The notes under the pieces were generated by a model that made no database searches, was not told the origin of the DNA, and was given only the letters and a program-made list of their open reading frames with translations. A program made the position numbers and the translations under genes. A DNA stretch of 64,000 bases. It comes from an uncultured Eubacteriales bacterium. Lineage in GTDB: Bacteria > Bacillota > Clostridia > Tissierellales > Peptoniphilaceae. The DNA lies in contig UQBO01000005.1 of NCBI GenBank assembly GCA_900539225.1, positions 1-64,000 on the forward strand, given 5' to 3'. Below, one piece after another: positions 17,332 to 26,484 of the stretch; position 1 is the stretch's first letter, and the number at the start of each line of letters is the position of its first letter.

Positions 17332-18687
17332 TTACTTATTTAGTACTTCATCAAGTGCTTTTTGAGCTACTTTTTGTGCTTCGTCAAGTGCTTTCTTAGC
17401 TGGAACGTTTTGTAATTCAACTTTATCTGCAGCTATCTTTAAAGCATCTATGATTTGTCCCTTAGTTGGGTCTACAAACACTGGTGTAGCTGTAAGTGCT
17501 TGTTCATAAGGTACCTTTGCATATGGACTTTCTTCTGTAAACTTCTTGTACTCTTCGATATCCATAGTGCTCTTTCTAACAGGTATATAACCAATCTTCA
17601 TTGACCACTTAGCAGATATTTCAGGACTTGTGAAGTATGCTATCCATTCATAAGCAGCTTTCTTTTGTTCTTCTGATACAGCTTCTGGAACTAATAAGCT
17701 GTGTGCGCCTGCTTGAGCTTTACCAATTTTATCATGTAATGATGGTTGAGGAATTGAGTCAATCTTTGTAAAATCAAGGTCGCCCTTATCCCCTGATGAA
17801 CCAGTATAGCTCATTGCAGTACCATTCATAACGTTATCGATAGTTCTGTACCAATACTCCCAGCCTTGTCCGCCTGATTCAATCTTAGTAGTTTTATCGT
17901 CAAAAATTTGCTTTCTAACAAAGTCCCAAGCCTCAACCCATTCAGGCGAGTTGATAGTTACTGTCTTACCATCTTCTGACAATACAGTTCCGCCATTGCT
18001 ATAAGCAATATCTGATAGGTTATCTGGACCCCACATAACTAGGTGACCCCAGTCAGCTATGCCTTTTTCTTGGATTGTCTTTGATGCTTCAAAAACTTTG
18101 TCCCAAGATGAATATACATCTTGAGGATCTAACCCAGCTTTTTCAAGTAAATCTTTTCTATAGTAAATAACTTGAGTTGTGCCATAAGCTGGGAAGGCAT
18201 ATACTTTGCCATCGATTTGATCTGGCTTCATGAATACATCTAGATAATCATCAAGAGGTGTTCTTTCGTCGATATATGGTGTTAAGTCAGCCAATAGACC
18301 TGCTTCACCCATTTCTTTAATCTTGCTACCTATGAAAACTGCTGGTGCTTGATTAGCTGCAATAGCTGCTTGAACCTTTTGATAAGTTTCGTCGTAGTCG
18401 GCTTGTTGAACGCCTGTTACCTTTACCTTGTCTTGTGAATTGTTAAAATCATTAATAATTTCTTCCATAGTTTCTCCAGCTACAGAACCTAATCCATACC
18501 AGAATTGAATTTCAACTGGCTTATCGCTAGCTGTTTCATCTTTCTTTTCTTCGCTCTTTGACTCATTTGCTTCAGCGCTTGTAGTCTTGTCTGCTTCGTC
18601 CATAGCTTCCTTAGCAGCTGGTGAACATGCTGTAAATACTAGTGATAATACTAAAAGTATTACAGCTAAACTTCTTAATTTTTTCAT
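17332..18687 (-). CDS. extracellular solute-binding lipoprotein of a carbohydrate-type ABC importer
   Basis: A 451-residue family-1 binding protein. A lipoprotein signal peptide (MKKLRSLAVILLVLSLVFTAC) with the lipid-modified cysteine at residue 21 is followed by an E/K/S-rich linker and a periplasmic-binding fold that opens EIQFWYGLG and contains AFPAYGTTQVIYYRKDLLEKAG. It captures ligand at the outer membrane face and delivers it to the two permeases encoded just upstream. UgpB/MalE-like proteins bind sugars, glycerol-3-phosphate or glycerophosphodiesters. The exact ligand is open. Confidence 0.88.
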   Translation of the reverse strand: MKKLRSLAVILLVLSLVFTACSPAAKEAMDEADKTTSAEANESKSEEKKDETASDKPVEIQFWYGLGSVAGETMEEIINDFNNSQDKVKVTGVQQADYDETYQKVQAAIAANQAPAVFIGSKIKEMGEAGLLADLTPYIDERTPLDDYLDVFMKPDQIDGKVYAFPAYGTTQVIYYRKDLLEKAGLDPQDVYSSWDKVFEASKTIQEKGIADWGHLVMWGPDNLSDIAYSNGGTVLSEDGKTVTINSPEWVEAWDFVRKQIFDDKTTKIESGGQGWEYWYRTIDNVMNGTAMSYTGSSGDKGDLDFTKIDSIPQPSLHDKIGKAQAGAHSLLVPEAVSEEQKKAAYEWIAYFTSPEISAKWSMKIGYIPVRKSTMDIEEYKKFTEESPYAKVPYEQALTATPVFVDPTKGQIIDALKIAADKVELQNVPAKKALDEAQKVAQKALDEVLNK

Positions 18688-18711
18688 TTTTTTCCTCCTA
18701 TAATGATAATT

Positions 18712-19548
18712 TTAGCCTTTTATGCCGTTGTCACTGATGCCTTTGATAAACCACTTTTGTAATACTAAAAATAATATTAACAGCGGAAGTACCGCAATCG
18801 CATTAGCTGCCATGAGCATAGGTAGGTTTTGAGTGAAATTTCCTCTTGAATTAAAGAATATATTTAAGCCAACGCTTATTAGATAATTCTTTTTGCTATT
18901 AGTTATAAGTGATGGCCACATGTAGTTATTGTACATCGCCACGAACTGAATTAAAGCAGTTGTAAGTATTGTAGACTTTGCTACTGGTACCAAAACTCTC
19001 CAAAGAATCTGCCAGTTATTTGCTCCGTCCATCTCAGCCGCTTCGATAAGCTCCTTTGGTATGGATGAAAATGTTTGATAAATCATATATATGGCAAAGA
19101 CGCTCGCTGCGTTTGATATTACGATGCCAGTTAGTGTATCTATTAAATTCATCTTAGCAAGTATTACATAGCTCGGTACATAAGTCGCCGCAGCTGGCAG
19201 CATATATGTTAATAGTATTGCCCCGAATAAAACTTTCTTTCCCTTGAACTTAAAGCGTGACAAGCCATATCCCATGAGTATAGACGTTAGCATTTGTAGC
19301 ACAACTATCGCGATGGATGTGATTATACTGTTAAAAATATATAGGTCAAATGGTGCTTGCTCTAAAACGCCTCTAAAATTTCTTAAGTCAAAGAATTCTG
19401 GAGCTAATTTCATCGGCTCTCTGATTATGCTTTCCGCACTCTTAAATGAGTTTGAGAACATCCATAAAAGTGGGAAGAAGGTAATGATACTTACAATTGT
19501 AACTATTATTATATTTACTAATTTAATTTGTTTTTTCATCTTTATCAC
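18712..19548 (-). CDS. carbohydrate ABC transporter permease (MalG/UgpE-like)
   Basis: A 278-residue inner-membrane permease with six hydrophobic segments. The EAA loop that docks on the ATPase reads EAAEMDGANNWQILWRVLVP. The C-terminus KWFIKGISDNGIKG is typical of the MalG/UgpE subgroup. The annotated start overlaps the preceding permease by 4 bases; an internal ATG two codons later is also possible. Partner permease and ATPase are the two genes upstream. Confidence 0.9.
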   Translation of the reverse strand: MIKMKKQIKLVNIIIVTIVSIITFFPLLWMFSNSFKSAESIIREPMKLAPEFFDLRNFRGVLEQAPFDLYIFNSIITSIAIVVLQMLTSILMGYGLSRFKFKGKKVLFGAILLTYMLPAAATYVPSYVILAKMNLIDTLTGIVISNAASVFAIYMIYQTFSSIPKELIEAAEMDGANNWQILWRVLVPVAKSTILTTALIQFVAMYNNYMWPSLITNSKKNYLISVGLNIFFNSRGNFTQNLPMLMAANAIAVLPLLILFLVLQKWFIKGISDNGIKG

Positions 19549-20477
19549 CTATTTGCAAACTTCTTTTGCAAGATAAACATAAGTCCAGCGAGTATACCAG
19601 TAATGACGACCATAATCATGGTTACTGTTGTCGCCTTCCCCATGTTGAATTGCTCGAAGGCCATTTGATAGAATAGATAAAGCAGTGTTCTTGTTGATCC
19701 TGCTGGGCCGCCACGTGTTAGTACACTTATTTGGTCGTAGGCTTGTATTGAGTTAATTAGGCTTATAACCGCTAAGAACAGTGTTGTCTTTGATGTCATC
19801 GGCATATAGATGTACTTTATCTTTTGCCAAACGCTTGAGCCTTCAAGGTCATATGCTTCGAATAAATCCTTTGGTATCTTGCTGATGGCGTCTGCGTAAT
19901 AAAGCATGCACCAGCCCGATGTCTTCCATACGGTTACTATCATTACAGCGATAAGCGCTGTGTTTGAGTCTGTTAACCAGTTTGGTCCACTTATGCCAAA
20001 AATAGCTAGCCCCCTATTGATAAGGCCGATATCTGGTCTAAACATCCAGCTCCATACTATAGACATAGCAACCATCGGTGTAATCCATGGTGCGAATAAA
20101 AAGCCTTGTATAAGCTCTTTGCCGCGTCTAATCTTATCTATGAGTATTGCCATCAAAAAACCAAAGATAAGTGTCGGAACTACTGTTCCTAGGCCGAATA
20201 ACAAAGTATTTTTAAGTGCTTGCCAAAAGGCATCACTGCTAAGTATGTCCTTGTAGTTTTGTGCGCCAACTACATTAAATGTCGGGCTAATGTAGTCCCA
20301 ATCTGTAAAACTTAGTAAGAATGACGCTATCATTGGGATGAACCAAAACACCAAAAGCGGTATTAGTGGCAAAACTATATAGACAAGAAAGCCTGAAAAG
20401 CTTATACTTTTTATTCCACGAACTCTTTTTGCTTTGCTTTTATCTTTTGCTTTGCTTACTTCTCTACTTAACTCCAT
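19545..20477 (-). CDS. carbohydrate ABC transporter permease (MalF/UgpA-like)
   Basis: A 310-residue permease with a charged cytoplasmic N-terminus (many Lys/Arg) and about six hydrophobic segments. It contains FSFTDWDY-like LSFTDWDYISP near the first loop and the EAA motif EAYDLEGSSVWQKIKYIYMP. It forms the heterodimeric channel with the downstream permease. It overlaps the ATPase gene by 14 bases at its start and the next permease by 4 at its end. Confidence 0.9.
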   Translation of the reverse strand: MELSREVSKAKDKSKAKRVRGIKSISFSGFLVYIVLPLIPLLVFWFIPMIASFLLSFTDWDYISPTFNVVGAQNYKDILSSDAFWQALKNTLLFGLGTVVPTLIFGFLMAILIDKIRRGKELIQGFLFAPWITPMVAMSIVWSWMFRPDIGLINRGLAIFGISGPNWLTDSNTALIAVMIVTVWKTSGWCMLYYADAISKIPKDLFEAYDLEGSSVWQKIKYIYMPMTSKTTLFLAVISLINSIQAYDQISVLTRGGPAGSTRTLLYLFYQMAFEQFNMGKATTVTMIMVVITGILAGLMFILQKKFANR

Positions 20478-21546
20478 CTATTGCCTCCCAGAAAATTCTG
20501 TTTTGTGTCTTAGCATCAAATAGCAAGATATTTTCTGTCACAAAAGCAATATGTATCTCACTTTTTGACTCGATATCAAGCTTTGCATCTGCTCTAAGAG
20601 TTATCTCATCTCCATCTAGCTCGCCATGTATATGGTAATCTGCTCCTAATAGCTCTACCATCTTAATCTTTAGTGGCAAGTCATCTTCATTATCAGTAAT
20701 TCCAATGTGCTCAGGCCTAATGCCCATGATTACATCTTTATTATCAACATTAGAATAATTTGCAAGAGCCCTTCCTTTGCTATTATAAAGTTTTCCGTAT
20801 CTAATTTTTCCTTTGATAAAATTCATTGGCGGTGCCCCTAAAAAGCCCGCAACAAAGACATTGCTAGGGTTTTCATAAAGCTCCTTTGGAGTGCCAACTT
20901 GTTGAATCACGCCATCTTTTAAACAAACTATCCTTGTAGCCATAGTCATAGCCTCTGTTTGATCGTGAGTTACGTATATAACAGTTGAGCCCAGCTCCCT
21001 TTGTAATTCAACAAGCTCTTCTCTCATGTGTATTCTAAGCTTAGCATCAAGGTTTGATAATGGCTCATCCATTAAAAAGATTTCAGCGTCTCTAACTATG
21101 GCCCTGCCTAAAGCTACCCTTTGCTTTTGTCCGCCTGATAGCTCAACCGGCTTTCTCTTTAGATACTCAGTTAAACCAAGCTTTTCGGCAGTTTCTCTAA
21201 TACTTTTATCTCTAATATCCTTGTCAACGCCACGAATCTTTAGCCCAAAACCAATATTGTCATAAACATTTAAGTGTGGGTACAGAGCATAATTTTGAAA
21301 GACCATTGCGGTGCCTCTGTCTTTTGGCGCTACCTCGTTCATTCTCTTGCCGTCGATTAATAGCTCGCCTTCACTAATATCTTCAAGTCCAGCTATCATC
21401 CTAAGCGTAGTGGACTTACCGCAGCCTGATGGTCCAACAAAGACTATGAACTCTTTGTCTTCTACTTCAAGATTAAAGTCTTTAACAGCGTTATCGATTC
21501 CATTCTCATACTTTTTATATACATGTCTTAAAGAAATCTTACTCAT
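20464..21546 (-). CDS. ugpC: ABC importer ATP-binding protein (UgpC/MalK family)
   Basis: A 360-residue cytoplasmic ATPase. Walker A is GPSGCGKSTT, signature LSGGQKQRVALGRA, Walker B IFLMDEPLSNLDAK, H-loop VTHDQTEA, followed by a C-terminal TOBE/OB domain (about 240-360). It powers import through the two following permeases. The start is ATG at 21546, preceded by AGGAGG; an upstream in-frame start adds ten residues without support. The ugpC name denotes the family. MalK/MsmX-like multi-sugar ATPases look the same. Confidence 0.85.
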   Translation of the reverse strand: MSKISLRHVYKKYENGIDNAVKDFNLEVEDKEFIVFVGPSGCGKSTTLRMIAGLEDISEGELLIDGKRMNEVAPKDRGTAMVFQNYALYPHLNVYDNIGFGLKIRGVDKDIRDKSIRETAEKLGLTEYLKRKPVELSGGQKQRVALGRAIVRDAEIFLMDEPLSNLDAKLRIHMREELVELQRELGSTVIYVTHDQTEAMTMATRIVCLKDGVIQQVGTPKELYENPSNVFVAGFLGAPPMNFIKGKIRYGKLYNSKGRALANYSNVDNKDVIMGIRPEHIGITDNEDDLPLKIKMVELLGADYHIHGELDGDEITLRADAKLDIESKSEIHIAFVTENILLFDAKTQNRIFWEAIDGVK

Positions 21547-21671
21547 ACGTCCTCCTAAATAATTTTCATATCTCAATTACTTGTTTATGATACATGAGCT
21601 TTGTTAATGTTATATGTGCAATATGTTAAGTGTGAGTAAAGTATTTGATTTTTATTTAATATAATTTTACA

Positions 21672-21717
21672 AAGAAATACCCTCCTTACTCATTCATCAA
21701 GTAAAGAGGGTAGATAT
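21672..21717 (-). repeat. 46-bp direct repeat, copy 1, with terminator hairpin
   Basis: This block is identical to 25334-25379. Its core is a 13-bp stem (TACCCTCTTTACT with AGTAAGGAGGGTA, one G-T pair) followed by TTTCTTTG on the minus strand. Here it sits 31 bp after the phosphoesterase stop and can terminate that gene. Confidence 0.8.
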
Positions 21718-21748
21718 CAATTATTCTTAGCTATGTCTTTATTAAAAA

Positions 21749-24700
21749 CTAATTGTTTAGTGCAAACTCAACTATCTTTTCTATTGCGTATGCAAAGTCA
21801 GCGCGACTAACTCCTTTATCAAAGTAGTTTTGTCCTTTTTGATTTACTTCTAACAAACCTTTTCTAACTACGTCTATAACTGCGTCGCGGCTCCATGCTG
21901 GTAGATAGCTATATGCGCTATATTCAACGTCAACAGTATTAGGCATATTGATATTATATAGTTTAAGTAGTCCTTCAAGCATAACGGCTAATTCTTGTCT
22001 ACTTACTTTTTTCATAGGCTTGAATGACCCGTCTGGGTATCCGGCTACAATACCATGTGTCATTGCCCACTTAACTGAATTGAAGTACCAGTCTTTCATC
22101 ATTATATCTTTTGCGCTCATACTTGTGTTTATAAACTTATCTCTTGATATTCTCATGAAGGCTGCAGCTACCATGGCTCTAGTAACTGTTGTATTTGGCA
22201 TAAACTTATCTTTTTTAATACCTGCTAAAACTCCTCTTGAAGCAAGATTGATGATAGCATCTCTTCTTCTTTCATTGACTATGTCTGTAAAATTAACTGT
22301 CAAGACTTTATCAGCAACTTCTATAGGGCTTGGCTTAGCTGTTTCGATTTCTTTTGTTTTTTCTTCTGTTTTTGTTGTTTCTTCTTTCTTTTCTTCTGTT
22401 TTGTCTGTTTTGTCTGTTATTGGTCTTCTTGGTCTATAGTTATAGTCATCTTTATCAAGTTCATATGGCGGTATAATTATAGTATGGTCGTTATCAGGAT
22501 TTGGCTCTGGTTGTGGATTTGGATTTGGATTTGGATTTGGATCTGGATTTGGTTCTATTGTATTTTCTTTAATCAGTACATTGTTTGATGTATAATTTAA
22601 TGTATATCCGTTAGGAAGGACTCTTTCTAGTTTAATAGTAAATTCTTTATCATAAGCAAAGCTTGCTGAATGATTTTCACCTAAAGCTATCTCTTTTCCA
22701 TCTTGTACAAGTTTTCCTGTGTATTCATCATTGCCGCTGCTTAATATACTTATTGTGTCTCCATTTATGCTTGCTGTGAAATTAGCTGGTCCTATATTGG
22801 CTTCCCAAGAAAGTTTTGTATTATTATCTTCTTTGTATGAATATTCTTGATAAGCAGCTTGATCTTCGTTTATAAAAGCATCAACTATATCAAGAATTGA
22901 TTTATCTGCTAAGGATAAACCGCCTTGAACAGCTTCTATAGCAAGTATTTTATCTAGATCTAGTACATTTTTTGCTCCATCTGCTGTAATGTCAAATTTC
23001 ATAAATTTTAATTTTGTAAGTGTATCTTTTACGCTCTTTCCTATCTTCATATTAATCGCCATTTTGATAAGTGAAGCATCTTTTCCAGACTCACTAGTAT
23101 CTAATACTTCAACAAGTTCTGGATCATAATCTAAACCATCTACAAAATTATCGACTACTTCAGAAAGTGGTCCATTAACTTGCCTTAATATATCTCCAAG
23201 TGCTCCATCTTTTTCTATCTTATTATATGCTTCTTGAATTTCAGGACTAAGCTTTTCGTTTCCTGCCAAGTGAGATAGATAAGCATAGTTTGCTAAATCT
23301 TGCACTGTAACGTTTTCAGTTATTTTAGCATCTAAAAGAGGTTCTGCTAGCTTTTCAAGATAGCTTTTTATTAATTTTTTATCTTTTAATTTATTATTAA
23401 TCTTTGTTAGTAGCTCTTCTACTAGTTTAGCAAGATTATCTTTTGTAATTGTTACTTTAGCATTAATTTCTCTATCTCTACCCATAAGCTTATAATAAAT
23501 TTTAGCATTTAGCTTTAATTTGTCGTTATCTTCTATATGTGCTTCAAAATTATTTCTCTCATCCATAGCTTTAACTTTTTCTGCAAGCATAGGTATTATA
23601 ACTGGCTCTAAATTATCCCATAAATATGCACTTAGCTTTTCATGTCTTTTTGCTGGGTCGGGTTCACTTTCTAATAGCCCAGTTATTGATTTACTTAAAT
23701 CACTTGATAAATTCTTATAAAGCTCACTTGTAAATATTGCTCCACTTGCACCAACAATTAAGTCTTTGTTAATTACTGTGCCCTTAGCAAATTCTGTTAA
23801 GTTTTCAATTTTTGTGTCTTTTTTATCGAAATCGGTATAAGTAACATTTTTGATTAGTTCTGTCTTAACATCTAAATTATGTCCTGGATTTTCTGTAGAT
23901 ATTGCATTGTTTAGCTCAAGATGACGTATAGGACAAGGGTAAGTTACTGTTGAACCCGTTTCTATATCATATATTGTATTTCCTTCCTTGCTTACTACTT
24001 TAGCAATATCTTGAGCATGCATGTGACCAGTGAAGACATATGATACTCCTAAATCAGCAAAGGCTTCAGCAGGCCTTTTACCATCGTAGCACTTTTCGTC
24101 CCATTCATTTAATAAATATTCTTTTAATAGTTCAGGTTCTTTTACAAAGTGAGGAATGTATCCGTGATGACTTAGTAAAAATACAACGTCATTTCTCTTT
24201 TTAGCTTCTATAACTTGTTTTTTAGCCCATTGATATAAGCTTTGACCCATAGTACCAGCTGTAATGTGTGAAGCGCGTCCATCTGGTGTTACATCTTCTG
24301 TATTGATGGATGTGTCTATACCTATAACAGTAAGTCCGCTCTTGCCTTCAATTGATCCAGCTAGGTCAATATGCTTTGCATATGATGAAGAGCCGTGTCC
24401 TTCAGCTACACCTTGATGATTTGCCATATAGCTCTTGTATTCTTCTGAGTTTATATATAGCTTTGCGCCTTCGTATAATGACTTGTACATGCTATTAAAC
24501 ATTGTATGTGTTGTTAGTCCAGCAAGCTCTGCTGTATCATTCGCTTTATTATATTTCGTAAAATCATATCCATCGTAATTGTTAATGTCGTGGTTACCTG
24601 GTATTACAAAGTATGCAGCCTTCTTGCCACTAGCTTCTCTTTTACTTTTCCACTCTTCAAGCTTAGAGCTTACATACTCATGAGATTGCTTTTCGCCGTC

Positions 24701-25177
24701 CTTAGTTAAGTCGCCAGGTATCATTATGATTTCTGAATCATTATCTTCTGCTAATCTTATAGCTTCGTCAAAAATGCCTTGGCTTTGAGTAAACAATTTT
24801 CTATCTGCATGCATAGCTCTTGTATATGCAGGATTATCTGCAATAAGCTCTTTCGGCAAGACGTGTGTATCTGACATAAGAGATATCTTAACTCTTCCTT
24901 CGCTTACTTCTTGTGTAAACTTAATGTCTTCTGCGCGATTAACAGCATCAGATGAGCTGCTTGGATTGCTTTTTAGCTCAGCTCCTTCATTAGAAGTTTT
25001 TGAACTAGCATCTTCACCAAATAAGACAATTGCTTCGTCAGCATTTTCGCTGATAGTATCGCCGCTATTTAGTACGATTGCTTCATTAGTACTTTCTGCT
25101 ATGACTCCATTGAGTGGAGAGATGAACATAAGTATCGACATAAGTAGCAACAATGTTCTTTTAAATAAATTTTTCAT
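21749..25177 (-). CDS. secreted metallophosphoesterase with SLH cell-surface anchor
   Basis: A 1142-residue exported protein. The signal peptide ends near VIAES (about residue 28). A calcineurin-like phosphoesterase core follows with all five motifs: SDTHV (about 99), GDLTKDG (about 154), GNHDIN (about 192), SHHGY (about 339) and GHMHA (about 385). A long helical region (about 450-780) is unassigned. A Pro-Asn linker (about 872-892) is encoded by 6-bp repeats at 22507-22550. A K/E/T-rich spacer leads to three SLH repeats (about 962-1142) with TRAM, SRQE and SRAD in place of the canonical TRAE. It should bind secondary cell-wall polymer and release phosphate or nucleosides outside the cell. 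ATG after GGGAGG. It follows a phosphate-ester-like importer operon. Confidence 0.85.
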   Translation of the reverse strand: MKNLFKRTLLLLMSILMFISPLNGVIAESTNEAIVLNSGDTISENADEAIVLFGEDASSKTSNEGAELKSNPSSSSDAVNRAEDIKFTQEVSEGRVKISLMSDTHVLPKELIADNPAYTRAMHADRKLFTQSQGIFDEAIRLAEDNDSEIIMIPGDLTKDGEKQSHEYVSSKLEEWKSKREASGKKAAYFVIPGNHDINNYDGYDFTKYNKANDTAELAGLTTHTMFNSMYKSLYEGAKLYINSEEYKSYMANHQGVAEGHGSSSYAKHIDLAGSIEGKSGLTVIGIDTSINTEDVTPDGRASHITAGTMGQSLYQWAKKQVIEAKKRNDVVFLLSHHGYIPHFVKEPELLKEYLLNEWDEKCYDGKRPAEAFADLGVSYVFTGHMHAQDIAKVVSKEGNTIYDIETGSTVTYPCPIRHLELNNAISTENPGHNLDVKTELIKNVTYTDFDKKDTKIENLTEFAKGTVINKDLIVGASGAIFTSELYKNLSSDLSKSITGLLESEPDPAKRHEKLSAYLWDNLEPVIIPMLAEKVKAMDERNNFEAHIEDNDKLKLNAKIYYKLMGRDREINAKVTITKDNLAKLVEELLTKINNKLKDKKLIKSYLEKLAEPLLDAKITENVTVQDLANYAYLSHLAGNEKLSPEIQEAYNKIEKDGALGDILRQVNGPLSEVVDNFVDGLDYDPELVEVLDTSESGKDASLIKMAINMKIGKSVKDTLTKLKFMKFDITADGAKNVLDLDKILAIEAVQGGLSLADKSILDIVDAFINEDQAAYQEYSYKEDNNTKLSWEANIGPANFTASINGDTISILSSGNDEYTGKLVQDGKEIALGENHSASFAYDKEFTIKLERVLPNGYTLNYTSNNVLIKENTIEPNPDPNPNPNPNPQPEPNPDNDHTIIIPPYELDKDDYNYRPRRPITDKTDKTEEKKEETTKTEEKTKEIETAKPSPIEVADKVLTVNFTDIVNERRRDAIINLASRGVLAGIKKDKFMPNTTVTRAMVAAAFMRISRDKFINTSMSAKDIMMKDWYFNSVKWAMTHGIVAGYPDGSFKPMKKVSRQELAVMLEGLLKLYNINMPNTVDVEYSAYSYLPAWSRDAVIDVVRKGLLEVNQKGQNYFDKGVSRADFAYAIEKIVEFALNN

Positions 25178-25333
25178 TTTTTCCTCCCATAAATAAATAT
25201 TTCTACGTGCCTTATTCTATGAGATAAATATTATAGGAAGAATATATAGATGTAAAAATAATATAAATTTTTAGAAGATAAATATATTTTTACCATATTT
25301 ATAAGTACAATTGAATTTTCATTTACTATTTAC

Positions 25334-25379
25334 AAGAAATACCCTCCTTACTCATTCATCAAGTAAAGAGGGTAGATAT
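25334..25379 (-). repeat. 46-bp direct repeat, copy 2
   Basis: Identical to 21672-21717 and about 155 bp upstream of the phosphoesterase start. The rhodanese gene before it already has its own terminator at 25418-25441, so this copy is not needed for that purpose. Together the two copies bracket the phosphoesterase gene. Confidence 0.8.
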
Positions 25380-25417
25380 AATAAAATCTTATTAGTATTA
25401 ATAAATATTTACATAAA

Positions 25418-25441
25418 AAAAGAGCGATCACTCGCTCTTTT
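25418..25441 (-). terminator. intrinsic terminator of the rhodanese lipoprotein gene
   Basis: AAAAGAGCG pairs with CGCTCTTTT around a 6-nt loop, with A-run and T-run on the two sides, so it could work in both directions. Confidence 0.85.
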
Positions 25442-25459
25442 TCATTCATAGATTAAATA

Positions 25460-25909
25460 CTATTCAGTTACTAAATCGTATTCGTAGTTTTTAACGCCAT
25501 CAGCGTTAACAACATCAGTGTAACCAGCTGCTAATAGAGCGTCTTGAGCTTCTCCAGATTTTTTACCAGAGTTGCAATATAAAACGATCTTTTTGTCTTT
25601 GTCAGCGTCTAGAACTGATGCATCGTTCTTGATGTCATCTAAAGGAATGTTCTTTGCATCTTTGATGTGACCTGCAGCGTATTCTTCAGCGCTTCTTACG
25701 TCAACGATAACGTATTTGCCTTCTTGTTCAGCGTCTGCTTGTAGTGCTACTACTTCATCACCTGTCATAGTTGCCTTTTCTCCTGTTTGAACGCTATCAG
25801 CTTGATCTGCTGGAACACTTTCTGCTGGTTTGTTTTCTGCTGGCTTTGAGCAAGCTACTAGTGAAAGTGCTAGTACAAGCACTAAAGCTAATGATAATAA
25901 TTTTTTCAT
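25460..25909 (-). CDS. rhodanese-like lipoprotein (PspE type)
   Basis: A 149-residue surface lipoprotein. The signal MKKLLSLALVLVLALSLVAC places the lipidated cysteine at residue 20. A short A/P/E linker precedes one rhodanese domain with ADVRSAEEYAAGHI-like VRSAEEYAAGHI and the active loop YCNSGKKSGEA. The loop resembles the PspE-type CNAGRQS loop, so thiosulfate sulfurtransferase or another extracytoplasmic sulfur/thiol role is likely. Monocistronic: a TATAAT lies upstream and a terminator downstream. ATG after AAGGAGG. Confidence 0.88.
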   Translation of the reverse strand: MKKLLSLALVLVLALSLVACSKPAENKPAESVPADQADSVQTGEKATMTGDEVVALQADAEQEGKYVIVDVRSAEEYAAGHIKDAKNIPLDDIKNDASVLDADKDKKIVLYCNSGKKSGEAQDALLAAGYTDVVNADGVKNYEYDLVTE

Positions 25910-26007
25910 GTATATTACCTCCTTAAAATTTTACCATAGATATTATACCACTTTTAAGCGTGATTGTAACTTTTTTTAATCTTATCTTAATAAAATGTTA
26001 ATAAATA

Positions 26008-26484
26008 CTACTTTAGTAGTATGGTGTTCGCTATGCAGCTTACGCCTTCTTCTCTACCTTCGAAGCCTAAATTTTCAGTAGTTGTAGCTTTTATGCTCAC
26101 TCTGTCTATGCTTAGCTCGAGGTCTTTAGCAATATTTGCTCTCATCTCATCTATATATGGTCTTAGTTTTGGCCTTTGCATAATGACAGTCGCGTCTATA
26201 TTTGAAATGCTGTAGCCCTCTTCCTTGACCATGGCATAGACCCTTCTAAGAAGTACTCTTGAGTCAATATCAAGGTAGTCGTCACTCGTATCTGGAAAGT
26301 GATAGCCTATATCTTCCTTCGCCATAGCTCCTAAGATGGCGTCCATAATCGCGTGTATAAGGACATCTGCGTCGCTATGACCCAGTAGGCCCTTCTCGTA
26401 ATCTATCTTTACTCCGCCAAGCATTAAATCTCTGCCTTCAACTAACTTATGCACGTCATAGCCATTGCCAATTCTGATATCCAT
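26008..26484 (-). CDS. ispF: 2-C-methyl-D-erythritol 2,4-cyclodiphosphate synthase
   Basis: A 158-residue enzyme of the non-mevalonate isoprenoid pathway. It converts CDP-methylerythritol 2-phosphate to the cyclic diphosphate. IRIGNGYDVHKL holds the zinc ligands Asp and His, GHSDADVLIHA the third histidine, and KATTTENLGFEGREEG the C-terminal signature. The start is ATG at 26484, which overlaps the ispD stop (TAATG); an in-frame start 12 codons upstream is not needed. Translation is coupled to ispD. Confidence 0.93.
   Translation of the reverse strand: MDIRIGNGYDVHKLVEGRDLMLGGVKIDYEKGLLGHSDADVLIHAIMDAILGAMAKEDIGYHFPDTSDDYLDIDSRVLLRRVYAMVKEEGYSISNIDATVIMQRPKLRPYIDEMRANIAKDLELSIDRVSIKATTTENLGFEGREEGVSCIANTILLK

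Noticed and set aside
21595..21640. Imperfect inverted repeat upstream of the importer operon as catabolite operator
   Set aside because: The arms match poorly and do not fit a cre consensus; no clear promoter could be aligned with it.
21948..22439. 163-residue plus-strand frame
   Set aside because: Antisense to the SLH region, no start signal, and the minus-strand protein is clearly real.
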